Assembly (NCBI RefSeq): GCF_020073745.1
Contig: NZ_JAIRAU010000027.1
Location: 390,001-454,000, forward strand
DNA length: 64,000 nucleotides
From: Nannocystis pusilla
GTDB taxonomy: Bacteria > Myxococcota_A > Polyangia > Nannocystales > Nannocystaceae
Direction: 5' to 3'
Numbering within the stretch: the first letter of the stretch is position 1; each line of letters opens with the position of its first letter. A model generated the notes under the pieces. That model was not told the origin of the DNA. It saw only the letters and a list, made by a program, of their open reading frames with translations, and searched no databases. Below are positions 35,993 through 44,942 of the stretch, piece after piece. A program made the position numbers and the translations under genes.

Positions 35993-36188
35993 GGTGCCGA
36001 GGTTACTACGCGCGGCTTTCTTCGCGAAAGTCGTGGCGAATTCGCGGCGTGGCGATCGCCGGCGAGCTCGGAGATCGCGGTGCGAGGCCGGCAGCGGGCG
36101 CGGGACGATGATTCGTGCGTCGACGGGGGCGCGCCGCTGTGCGGGCCGTGAACGTGGTCCTGCGTCGATGTGCGTCCGGTGCCGGCGC

Positions 36189-37508
36189 TCACGGGCGCGG
36201 CGGGGCCGGCAAGATCCACGATTTGGGCGCGAGGCCGTCGCGCTCGCGGGCGAGGTCGACGTCGGGGTCGACGAGGCGCGCGGCGGGGCGGCCGTTGTAG
36301 GTGACGAAGACGTCGGCCCGGACCTCGGCGCCGGGGTTGTGGGCCGCGAGGTGGTGGGCGTACTCGAGGATCATGTCGGGCTGGAAGGCCATCTGCTTGG
36401 CCTGCTGGGCGGTCAGCAGCGGCTCGGGGTCGACCTGGCGCACGCGGCCGCTGTCGGGGTCGCGCACGCGGTAGCCGACGCTGCCGACCTTCTCGACCAG
36501 CATGACCTGCCAGGCGAACCGGTAGCCCTCCTCGGTCCAGGCGGTGTCGCCGGGGTAGGCGAAGCGGCGCAGCGGCAGCGCGAGCTGGACGGCGAAGTGC
36601 AGCGCGAGGGCGGACAGCAGCAGCGGGCGGGCCGGGAACGATGTGGCGGAGAGGACAGGTCCCTGGGGGCAGGTCCTCGGGGACAGGCGGTGCCGCAGCC
36701 GCCGCGGCCAGTCGGGCGGGAAGAACACCAGGGCGGAGGCGGCCATGATCCACGGGAACATGCCGATCGCGGGGAACAGGGCGCCGGTGAGGCCGTGGAA
36801 GGCGAGCACGCCGGCGTAGGCGAACGGGCGAGTGCGCGGGTGGAGCAGGAGGAACGGGACCGTGAGGTCGAAGGCGGCGCCGGCCCAGCTCATGGCGTAC
36901 GCGGCCTCGGGCCGGCGCAGCAGCGGGCCGAGCACCGGGAAGTCGGCGCGCGCGGCCAGCCACAGCTTGAGCGGCTGGGCGTGCAGCAGCCAGTCGGGGC
37001 GCAGCTTGGCGAGGCCGGCGTAGAAGTAGACGAGGCCGACCTGCAGGCGCACCGCCCACAGGGCCCAGGTCGGGGCGACGGCGACGCGGCGCTGCAGCGG
37101 CAGGGCGATCATCAGCAGGGCGACGACGCTGACGAAGTAGTAGTGGTTGAGGTAGGTCGCCTTGTCGAGCAGCTCGACGTAGGTGAAGAGGACGAAGAAC
37201 AGGGCGACGGCGGGCCGGTACCACACGCCCGCGGCGACCAGCAGCGACAGCGCGCCGAGAGCGACGAACACGGCGATCATGCCGGCCGCCGGCAGCGGCT
37301 CGAGCCAGTGGAAGCCCCAGTATTTGAAGTGAAAGCTCGGCTCGACGTAGAGCTGGTGGATCCACCCGCGGGCGGCGAAGCGGACGGTGCCGGCGAACAT
37401 CAGCAGGCCGAAGGCGATCCGGAACGCGTGCAGGCCGGCCGCGTCGACCGGGGCGAGCAGGGCGCGCAGCAGGCGGGAGCGAGGAGGGGAGGCTGCGCGT
37501 TCGGACAT
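36189..37508 (-). CDS. Vitamin K-dependent gamma-carboxylase-like membrane protein (HTTM)
   Basis: A 439-residue polytopic protein homologous to gamma-glutamyl carboxylase/HTTM proteins. Signatures in order are PVDAAGLHAFRIAFGLLMF, ELLDKATYLNHYYF, VYFYAGLAKLRPDWL (the Lys corresponds to the proposed catalytic base Lys218 of the human enzyme), FDLTVPFLLL, and YPGDTAWTEEGYRFAWQVML. Several membrane segments and a soluble C-terminal domain are visible. The start at 37508 is favoured because the text after it fits the family N-terminus. The frame is open to 37676, but that stretch consists of three spaced hairpin cores and overlaps the imelysin gene. The chosen ATG itself lies inside a GGACATGTCC core. 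Genomic context is an imelysin/di-haem locus. Confidence 0.78.
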   Translation of the reverse strand: MSERAASPPRSRLLRALLAPVDAAGLHAFRIAFGLLMFAGTVRFAARGWIHQLYVEPSFHFKYWGFHWLEPLPAAGMIAVFVALGALSLLVAAGVWYRPAVALFFVLFTYVELLDKATYLNHYYFVSVVALLMIALPLQRRVAVAPTWALWAVRLQVGLVYFYAGLAKLRPDWLLHAQPLKLWLAARADFPVLGPLLRRPEAAYAMSWAGAAFDLTVPFLLLHPRTRPFAYAGVLAFHGLTGALFPAIGMFPWIMAASALVFFPPDWPRRLRHRLSPRTCPQGPVLSATSFPARPLLLSALALHFAVQLALPLRRFAYPGDTAWTEEGYRFAWQVMLVEKVGSVGYRVRDPDSGRVRQVDPEPLLTAQQAKQMAFQPDMILEYAHHLAAHNPGAEVRADVFVTYNGRPAARLVDPDVDLARERDGLAPKSWILPAPPRP

Positions 37509-37632
37509 GTCCGTTCGGACGGCAGCGGTCGGCGAGTCGGGGCGTCGGTCCACCGTGCCTGCGCTGTCGGACATGTCCGTCGGGGCGGGGCGCCGCGGGC
37601 CGGTCGCCGTGCCTGCGCTCTCGGACATGTCC
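37503..37632. repeat. Three spaced GGACATGTCC cores upstream of the carboxylase-like gene
   Basis: Cores at 37503-37512, 37569-37578 and 37623-37632. The second and third share the flank GCCTGCGCT(G/C)TC. Each core puts an in-frame ATG on the minus strand. Confidence 0.75.
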
Positions 37633-37638
37633 CTCGGG

Positions 37639-38742
37639 TCAGTCGCCGTCGTTGTCGCTGAGCGCCAGGGTGACACCGAGGGCGCTGGCGACGTCGAGCT
37701 TCAGCATGCGGCGGAAGGTGTCGAGCTCGTCGCGCGCGAGCTGGACGGCGGCGCGGTCGGCCAGGAGCGTGGCGGTCAGCGGCTCGGGCACGGCGGTCAG
37801 GACCTCGCGGGCGCGGGCGTACTGGGCCCGCACGCGCTCGTCGAGCTTGGCGTCGATCTCCTGGACCAGGACCGAGATGCCGGCCGCGGGGGCGTCGAGG
37901 TCGGCGCCGTGGTAGACGGCCCACACGCCGGCGAGGTTGGCCTCGAGGTCGGCGCGGGTGTGGCCGGAGAAGCGCGACTCCATGAGGGTCGGGTCCTCGG
38001 CGGCGCCGGTGAGGTTGCCGAGCGGGTTGTCGAGCTTGCCCTTGACCATGGTCAGGCAGGCGTCGATCGACTTGTTGACGACCTCGTCGACGCCGGCCTT
38101 GAGCGAGTCGTAGACGGTGCTGCCGCGGCCCGCGGTGGCCAGCGCGTCGGCGTACTCGTCCGTCCAGGCGCTGTTCAGGGCGCCGGTGCGGGCGGCGATG
38201 TCGACCGCGAGGACGCGCGCGTAGCTGCAGCGGCGGGGGTCCTGCAGCGGCGCGAGGGGGTCGCCGAGCCCGTCGCCCCACAGCAGGTACTCGAGCGCGG
38301 GCATGCCCTTGGCGCTGACGCCGAGGGTGCCGAGGTAGGCGGCGTCGGCCGTGGCCGGGGCGCCGGCCACCGCGGCCTCGACGCTGTCGACGCGCACGGG
38401 CCAGAAGTCGAGGGCGTTGAGCTCGGGCGGCAGCGGGCCGAAGCCGAACGGGAGCACGCGGGCCCAGGCGTCGCGCTCGTCCGACCAGGCGGCCTGCGCG
38501 GCCGTCAGGGCGAGATCGTCGGGGGTGGCGCACAGGGCGTCCATGGCGGTCACCAGCGCCTCGGCGCGGTCGTGCAGGGCGGTGAAGGCCGGGACGGCGA
38601 CGCTGCGGGCGACGTGCTCGAGCACGGCCGGGCGGGAGTCGTCGTCGTCGCCGCCGCCGCAGGCGAGGCCGACGATCGTCCCGACGCCTGCTCCGAAGAG
38701 CATGGCCGTGAGGACATGACGAGAGAGACCGGCGCGGATCAT
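37639..38742 (-). CDS. Imelysin-family (IrpA-like) lipoprotein
   Basis: A 367-residue lipoprotein. The signal peptide ends TIVGLAC (Cys28), followed by GGGDDDD. Imelysin features are AAQAAWSDERDAWARVLPFG, FGPLPPELNALDFWPV, GMPALEYLLWGDG, and the helical C-terminal half ending LDVASALGVTLALSDNDGD. Imelysins are bacterial surface or periplasmic proteins associated with iron uptake. The family motif GxHxxE is present only as GMPALE, so the His is replaced by Pro and metal binding at this site is doubtful. The second imelysin (40588-41742) keeps the His. The two copies flank the di-haem gene. ATG at 38742. A 72-bp tandem repeat lies upstream. Confidence 0.85.
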   Translation of the reverse strand: MIRAGLSRHVLTAMLFGAGVGTIVGLACGGGDDDDSRPAVLEHVARSVAVPAFTALHDRAEALVTAMDALCATPDDLALTAAQAAWSDERDAWARVLPFGFGPLPPELNALDFWPVRVDSVEAAVAGAPATADAAYLGTLGVSAKGMPALEYLLWGDGLGDPLAPLQDPRRCSYARVLAVDIAARTGALNSAWTDEYADALATAGRGSTVYDSLKAGVDEVVNKSIDACLTMVKGKLDNPLGNLTGAAEDPTLMESRFSGHTRADLEANLAGVWAVYHGADLDAPAAGISVLVQEIDAKLDERVRAQYARAREVLTAVPEPLTATLLADRAAVQLARDELDTFRRMLKLDVASALGVTLALSDNDGD

Positions 38743-38813
38743 CGGGACCTCGGCGGGGTGAGGAGGGCGGGGAGCCGGGCGGCTACGCCGGCGCTCGCGC
38801 TGCACATGGACGC

Positions 38814-39125
38814 GGGACGCGGCGAGACGACCGGGCTGGATGCGGCGGGCGGCAGGAGCAGCGACGCGGGGCACGCCCGGCGCGGCGCGAGGTGTGACGC
38901 AGGGCGTCGTGCGACGGGCGGCAGGACCGGCAGCGACGCGGGGCAAGCTGGGCGCGGCGCGAGGTGTGACGCGGGGCGCCGTGCGACGGGCGGCTGGAGG
39001 AGCAGCGACGCGGGGCAAGCCCGGTGCGGCGCGAGGTGTGACGCAGGGCGCCGTGCGACGGGTGGGGCTTCGGCGCGGCGCGGCGGGCGGAGGCGCTGCG
39101 TGGCGGGTGGCGCGAGGTGTGCTCG
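38814..39125. repeat. ~72-bp tandem repeat, about 4 copies
   Basis: The anchor GCGCGAGGTGTGACGC recurs at 38884, 38957 and 39029, with a degenerate fourth copy near 39110 (spacings 73, 72, 81). Each unit also carries GCAGCGACGCGGGGCAAG and CCGTGCGACGGG. It fills the ~460-base spacer between the di-haem gene and the first imelysin gene. Translations are low-complexity and not gene-like. Confidence 0.8.
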
Positions 39126-39129
39126 GGGA

Positions 39130-39147
39130 CATGTCCGTGCGGGCATG
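39130..39147. repeat. Dispersed hairpin, CATGTCC-GTGC-GGGCATG
   Basis: Seven pairs with one T.G wobble, in the spacer downstream of the di-haem gene. A further core (GGGGACATGCCC) follows at ~39167. Confidence 0.75.
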
Positions 39148-39202
39148 TCTTCTGGCACCGGGCCGAGGGGACATGCCCGGGCGGCCAGGTGCACGGAGAT
39201 GC

Positions 39203-40579
39203 TCACAGCGACTCCAGGAAGGCGACGAGGGCGTCGCGCTGGTCGCGGGGCAGGGCGCGCACGGCCTCGCGCGCGGGCTCGGCCTCGCCGCCGTGCCACA
39301 GGACGGCCTCCATCAGCGAGCGGGCGCGGCCGTCGTGGAGGAAGGTGGTGTGGCCGTTGACGGTCTCGACCAGGCCGATGCCCCACAGCGGCGGGGTGCG
39401 CCACTCGTTGCCGTCGGCGAGGTAGTCGGGGCGGCCGTCGGCGAGGGCGTCGCCCATGTCGTGCAGGAGCAGGTCGGTGTAGGGCCAGATCGTCTGGCCG
39501 CGGGTCTCCTCGATGGCGGCGTCGGCGGCGGTGACGTGGCGAGGGACGTGGCAGTCGGCGCAGCCGGCGTCGCGGAACACCTGCTTGCCGCGCAGGACCT
39601 CGGGGTCGTCGGCGCCGCGGCGGGCGGGCACGGCGAGGGTGGCGGAGTAGAAGACGACGTCCGCGAGCAGGTCGGCCTCGACCTCGGGGGCGCCGCCGTT
39701 CGGGGCGGCGGTGCAATCGACCTGTTCTTCGGGACAGTTGTCGAGCGGGAACATCGCCGTGGTCAGGCCCATGTCGCCGAGGAAGGCGCCGGCCGTCTGC
39801 TGGGCGACGGTCGACTGGTTGGCCTTCCAGCCGAAGCGGCCGACCACGGCGGCCTCGGCGGTCAGGTCCCACACGCGGTTGGCCCGGCCGGAGATGCCGT
39901 CGCCGTCGGCGTCGTCGGGGTCCTCGCGCGCGAGCAGGTCAGCCTCGGGGATGGCCTCGAGCAGGCCCATGCCGATCATCACCGGGGCGACCCGCGGCGA
40001 GATCAGCAGGTCGGGCGGCAGCGGGCCGTAGGCCGGCTCTTCGAGGCTATAGGTCGGGGCGCGCAGGCTGTAGGGCTCGCCGTCGGCGAAGGTGCCCGGC
40101 TGCTCGACCCAGCTGACCTTCGGGACAGCCTCGCCGGGGACGCCGTCGATGCCGTGCGGCTGCAGCTGGTCGCCGTAGCCGGGGACGTCGCGCGGGCCGC
40201 CGTGCAGGCCCTCGCCGGGGACCGACAGGCGCAGCAGCATGCTGGCGAACGCCTCGTCGCCCTCGGGCGGGCGGCCGCGGCCGTCCTTGAAGTGGCAGGC
40301 CGAGCACGAGCGGGCGTTGAAGGTGGGCCCGAGGCCGTCGCGCCCGGCGGTCGAGGCCGGGGCGATGACCCAGTTCTTGTTGAAGAAGGAGTTGCCGACG
40401 ACGAACCGCTGGCGCCGCTCGAAGCTCATGTTGCGGGCGCTGTACGAGAACGCGTTGGGGCTCTCGTCGCGGATCGTGGTGTCGCCGCCGGCCAGCTCCT
40501 CGCCCGGCTCGAGCGCGGGGGCAGGATCCTCGCAGGATGTCCCGAGGACCAGGGCCAAAAGGACAGGCAGGCGGCGCAC
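39203..40579 (-). CDS. Di-haem oxidoreductase (DHOR) lipoprotein
   Basis: A 458-residue protein with two c-type haem sites, CSACH (residues 92-96, in FNARSCSACHFKDGRG) and CADCH (~340, in DAGCADCHVPRHV). Its layout is that of the DHOR/putative peroxidase family often found beside imelysins. Other landmarks are GMGLLEAIPEADLLAREDPD, GISGRANRVWD, GRFGWKANQSTVAQQTAGAF, and FLHDGRARSLMEAVLWHGGE. The signal peptide MRRLPVLLALVLGTSC ends in a lipidated Cys16. Its coding sequence runs across dispersed-hairpin halves (GGACAGG; GGATGTCC), so the repeat has supplied part of the secretion signal. The GTG at 40579 lies eight bases after the upstream imelysin stop, indicating one transcript. Confidence 0.87.
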   Translation of the reverse strand: MRRLPVLLALVLGTSCEDPAPALEPGEELAGGDTTIRDESPNAFSYSARNMSFERRQRFVVGNSFFNKNWVIAPASTAGRDGLGPTFNARSCSACHFKDGRGRPPEGDEAFASMLLRLSVPGEGLHGGPRDVPGYGDQLQPHGIDGVPGEAVPKVSWVEQPGTFADGEPYSLRAPTYSLEEPAYGPLPPDLLISPRVAPVMIGMGLLEAIPEADLLAREDPDDADGDGISGRANRVWDLTAEAAVVGRFGWKANQSTVAQQTAGAFLGDMGLTTAMFPLDNCPEEQVDCTAAPNGGAPEVEADLLADVVFYSATLAVPARRGADDPEVLRGKQVFRDAGCADCHVPRHVTAADAAIEETRGQTIWPYTDLLLHDMGDALADGRPDYLADGNEWRTPPLWGIGLVETVNGHTTFLHDGRARSLMEAVLWHGGEAEPAREAVRALPRDQRDALVAFLESL

Positions 40580-40587
40580 GTCCAATT

Positions 40588-41742
40588 CTACTCCAGGTTG
40601 AGCTCGATCTCGAGCGCCTCGGCGACGCCCACCAGCGCCTCCGTCGCCTCCTTCAGGCTGTCGATGGCGGCCTTGACGCTCGCGCGCTCGGGGCTGCCGT
40701 CGGCGGCCTGGATGGCGGCGTCGAAGGGCGGCGGGATGGCGGCGACGGCGGCGACGGCGGCCTGCAGCTTGGCGGTGGCGAGGGTGTCGGCATCGGCGTC
40801 GATGCGGGCGACCAGGCTCGACAGGCTCGGGCCGGCCTGGCCGTCGATGCGGCCGTGGTACACGTCCTCGATGCCCTGGATGTTGGCCAGCAGATCCTTG
40901 TGGGTGTTGTCGCTGAAGCAGGAGTGCTCGTCCTCCTGCTCGCGTGTGTCGTAGGCCACGGTCATGCGTTCGCCGGCGAGCTCGGCGCCGCTGAGGCTGG
41001 CCATGCCGAGGAGGATCTTGCCGATCGCGTCCTTGGGGTCCTGGGCGACGAACTCGGCGCGGTAGTTCTCCTGGCCTTCGGACCAGGAGTCGGCGACGCG
41101 CGCGAGGTCGTCGAGCAGCAGCTCGCTGGTGAGCGTGAGGTACTGGCGGCGGCGGTCCTGGTTGGCCGCGGTGCCGCCGTCGACGAAGTCGGTGAACGGG
41201 CGCGCGCCGGGGCCGGCCGGGTCGAGATCCTGGCCCCACAGCAGGAACTCGATCGCGTGCCAGCCGGTCGAGATGCTGTCCTCGCCCTCGGCGCCGTTGC
41301 GCTCGATCAGGACGTCGCGGCTCAGCTCGGGGTAGGCGGCGAGGTCGTTGATGATGCCGACGTCGGGCATGCCCTCGACGTAGTCGATGTACGCCTCGTC
41401 CATCGGCCAGGCGTTGATCCGCCCCTCGAGCTCGTCGGGCGCGGCGTCGATCGGGCCGTTGTAGAAGCGGAACACCTCGGTCAGGCCGTAGTCGTCGCGC
41501 GCGCCGAGCCAGGCGGTCCTGGTCGCCTGCAGCGTGTCGGCCGAGGGCGCGGCGACGAAGTCCTGCAGCGCGCTGTCCATCTGCTCGGCGCCGCGGCTCG
41601 ACTTCTCGTAGGCGGCGGACACGAGCGCGGCGTAGCGATCGACCACGTTCTTGGCCTCGGTGCGGAAAGCGTCGTCCTCCCAGCCGGTGGTCGAGGTGGT
41701 GCAGGCGGGGAGGAGGCAGAGGGCGAGGAACGTGCGGCGCAT
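40588..41742 (-). CDS. Imelysin-family (IrpA-like) lipoprotein with GxHxxE site
   Basis: A 384-residue lipoprotein. MRRTFLALCLLPAC gives lipidated Cys14. The imelysin core shows YNGPIDAAPDELEGRINAWP, MDEAYIDYVEGMPDVGIIND, and the metal motif STGWHAIEFLLWGQDLD (GxHxxE, ~160). EQEDEHSCFSDNTHKDLLAN and IEDVYHGRI are also typical of the IrpA branch. The family is tied to iron acquisition by regulation and context. It is the first gene of the minus-strand run and starts ~60 bases from a Fur-like palindrome (41804-41828). Hairpin-derived sequence is slight in this gene. ATG at 41742. Confidence 0.9.
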   Translation of the reverse strand: MRRTFLALCLLPACTTSTTGWEDDAFRTEAKNVVDRYAALVSAAYEKSSRGAEQMDSALQDFVAAPSADTLQATRTAWLGARDDYGLTEVFRFYNGPIDAAPDELEGRINAWPMDEAYIDYVEGMPDVGIINDLAAYPELSRDVLIERNGAEGEDSISTGWHAIEFLLWGQDLDPAGPGARPFTDFVDGGTAANQDRRRQYLTLTSELLLDDLARVADSWSEGQENYRAEFVAQDPKDAIGKILLGMASLSGAELAGERMTVAYDTREQEDEHSCFSDNTHKDLLANIQGIEDVYHGRIDGQAGPSLSSLVARIDADADTLATAKLQAAVAAVAAIPPPFDAAIQAADGSPERASVKAAIDSLKEATEALVGVAEALEIELNLE

Positions 41743-41803
41743 GCGGGGCTTCCAGTCCGTGAGGCGGGCGCCAGCGCGAGGCGCGGTGGCGTGCTCGGAA
41801 TCG

Positions 41804-41828
41804 GATACTGAAAGTCGTTTTCATTGTC
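41804..41828. promoter_or_regulatory. Fur-box-like palindrome upstream of the imelysin run
   Basis: GATACTGAAAGTCGTTTTCA plus TTGTC contains perfect TGAAA-N5-TTTCA arms (41809-41813 and 41819-41823). It is AT-rich in an otherwise GC-rich spacer and resembles Fur boxes. It lies between imelysin (minus) and the methyltransferase gene (plus), 60 to 80 bases from each start. The regulator assignment is inferred from iron-type genes downstream. Confidence 0.5.
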
Positions 41829-41883
41829 AACGCCGCCTGGGAGTGCCTGGACGCACGCCAGGGCGGCGGCTATGGTGCCGGCC

Positions 41884-42605
41884 ATGGCGGCGACCGCCGA
41901 TACTTCACAGAACCGTAACTATTACGACGCTTTCTCGGCCGGGTACGACCACGGTCGCGATCGTGGATACCACAAGCTCATCGACGACCAGGCGGCGGCG
42001 GTGGTCAGCCGCTACGCCCAGGGCAAGGACGCGCTCGAGGTCGGCTGCGGCACGGGGCTCATCCTCCAGCGGGTGGCGACGGTCGCCCGCAGCGCCAAGG
42101 GCGTCGACCTGTCGCCCGGCATGCTCGAGCACGCGAAGAGCCGCGGGCTCGACGTGCAGGAGGCGAGCGCGACCGACCTGCCGTTCGCCGACGCGAGCTT
42201 CGACGTGACCTACTCCTTCAAGGTGCTGGCGCACATCCCCGGGTGGGAGCGCTGCCTCGAGGAGATGGCGCGGGTGACCCGGCCCGGCGGCCACATCATC
42301 TTCGACATCTACAACCGCAACTCGCTGCGCTACCTCATCAAGCGCGTGTGGGGCCCGCGCAAGACGTCGCAGACCTTCGACGAGGCCGCCATCTCGACCC
42401 GCTTCCTCACCCCGGCCGAGGCCGCGGACGTGCTGCCCGCGGGCACGAAGGTGGTCGCGCGCGCGGGCATCCGGATCACCACGCCGCACCCCGTGGTGTG
42501 CCGCCTGCCGGTCGTCGGCAAGCTGCACGACCGCGTCGAGTGGGCGCTGATGGAGAGCCCGCTGGCCGCGCTGGCCGGGTTCTACGTGTTTGTGGCGGAG
42601 AAGCT

Positions 42606-42609
<4 letters not shown>
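41884..42609 (+). CDS. Class I SAM-dependent methyltransferase
   Basis: A 241-residue methyltransferase. The SAM motif I is DALEVGCGTGLILQRVA. Motif II/acidic loop is KGVDLSPGMLEHAKSRG, and the later motifs are SATDLPFADASFDVTYSFKV followed by LAHIPGWERCLEEMARVTRPGG. The C-terminal extension (SQTFDEAAISTRFLTPAEAA) is as in UbiE/Methyltransf_11 proteins with a glycosyltransferase neighbour. The ATG at 41884 is used, though an in-frame ATG at 41872 is possible. Its stop overlaps the next gene's GTG (GTGA), so the three-gene set 41884-44806 is translationally coupled. The acceptor may be a glycan or lipid. Confidence 0.82.
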
Positions 42610-43693
<1,084 letters not shown>

Positions 43694-43697
<4 letters not shown>

Positions 43698-44806
43698 GCG
43701 TGAAGAAGTTCGTACGGCGGATCGCGGTCGGGTTCGCGGTGCTGCTGCTGGCGTCGCTGGGGGTCGGGTGGATCTGGCTCGGCGACATCGTGCTGGCCGT
43801 GGCCGCGCCGGGGGTGGCGTTCGATCCGGGCGACACGCCGCCGCCGCCGAATTACGCCGAGCCGTCGGCCTGGACCGCCCGGCCCGAGCGCGCCGACGCG
43901 GCCGACGTGGCGGTGAACGGGCTCGCCGCGAGCGAGGCGCCGGCGGTCGACGTGTTCTACCTCCACCCGACGTCGTTCCTCGGCGCCGCGTGGAACGCGA
44001 GGCTCGACGACGTCGCGGTCAACGAGGCCACCGACGCCGGCTCGACGCGGATCCAGGCCAGCGCGTTCAACGGCTGCTGCGCGGTCTACGGGCCGCGCTA
44101 CCGCCAGGCCAACATGACGGCCTTCACCACGGCGAGCGCCGACGGGGCGCGGGCGATCGGGCTCGCGGGCGACGACGCGATCGCCGCGTTCCGCCACTAC
44201 TTCGAGCACGACAACCACGGGCGGCCGTTCATCGTCGCGGCCCACAGCCAGGGCTCGGTGATCGGCCTGCGGCTGCTCCGCGAGGTGGTCGCGCCCGGGC
44301 CGCTGCGGCGACAGCTGGTGGCGGCGTACCTGATCGGCGGGCCGATCACGGTCGAGGCGCTCGGCGACCTGCCGGTGTGCGACACGCCGACGGCGACCGG
44401 CTGCGTGGTGGCCTGGAACGCGCGCGGCCCGGAGTTCACGACCGGCATCGACTTCGTCGAGAACCCGCCGCCGCCGGCCGACGCGCCGCCGCGCACGCGG
44501 GTGTGCGTCAATCCGCTGACCTGGCGGGCCGACGCGGCGCGGGCCGAGGGCGGGCTCGGGGCTGTCTTTTGGGACAGCAGCGGAGCGACGCCGACGCCGA
44601 CGCCGGGCTTCGTGACGGCGCAGTGCGCGACGGGGACGCTGCGGGTCGAGGTGCGCGGGTCGGTGCCGCGCGACTTCATGAGCCGGCTGCTCGACCGCGC
44701 GCTCGGGGCCGGGAACTACCACGCGATCGAGTACGGGCTGTTCTACGCCGACCTGCACGCCAACGCGAAGGCGCGGGTCGAGGCGTTCCTGGCCCGGCGC
44801 GAGTGA
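43694..44806 (+). CDS. DUF3089 alpha/beta-hydrolase-like protein
   Basis: A 370-residue protein with an N-terminal membrane segment (AVGFAVLLLASLGVGWIWL, ~9-27), then the DUF3089 fold. Signatures are DVFYLHPTSFLG, TRIQASAFNGCCAVYGPRYR, and the nucleophile elbow PFIVAAHSQGSVIGLRLLRE (G/AxSxG with Ser). YHAIEYGLFYADL closes the domain. The family is predicted to hydrolyse esters; no substrate is known. The GTG start (MSVKKFVRRI) overlaps the glycosyltransferase stop. A perfect-with-wobble hairpin at 44561-44578 encodes GAVFWDSS in frame. This completes the coupled operon with methyltransferase and glycosyltransferase, which may decorate an envelope molecule. Confidence 0.8.
44561..44578. repeat. 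Dispersed hairpin, GCTGTCT-TTTG-GGACAGC
   Basis: Seven pairs with one T.G wobble, in frame within the DUF3089 gene. Confidence 0.7.
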
Positions 44807-44868
44807 GAGGCTGAAGCTGGCCCGAGAGACAGGCGATGCGGCGTCGGCGTCGTTACCGAGATGCCCGA

Positions 44869-44886
44869 GGGGCCCGGTCGGGCCCC
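44869..44886. terminator. Candidate terminator, GGGGCCC-GGTC-GGGCCCC
   Basis: Perfect 7-bp GC stem with a 4-base loop, in the 136-base spacer between the convergent DUF3089 gene and the minus-strand lipoprotein. A dispersed-hairpin half (CCCGAGAGACAGG) precedes it. No T-tract. Confidence 0.5.
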
Positions 44887-44942
44887 GTGCACCGCGACGA
44901 TCCACCGCGACGCCGCGGTCGGCCGTGGTCACCTCGTCGTGC

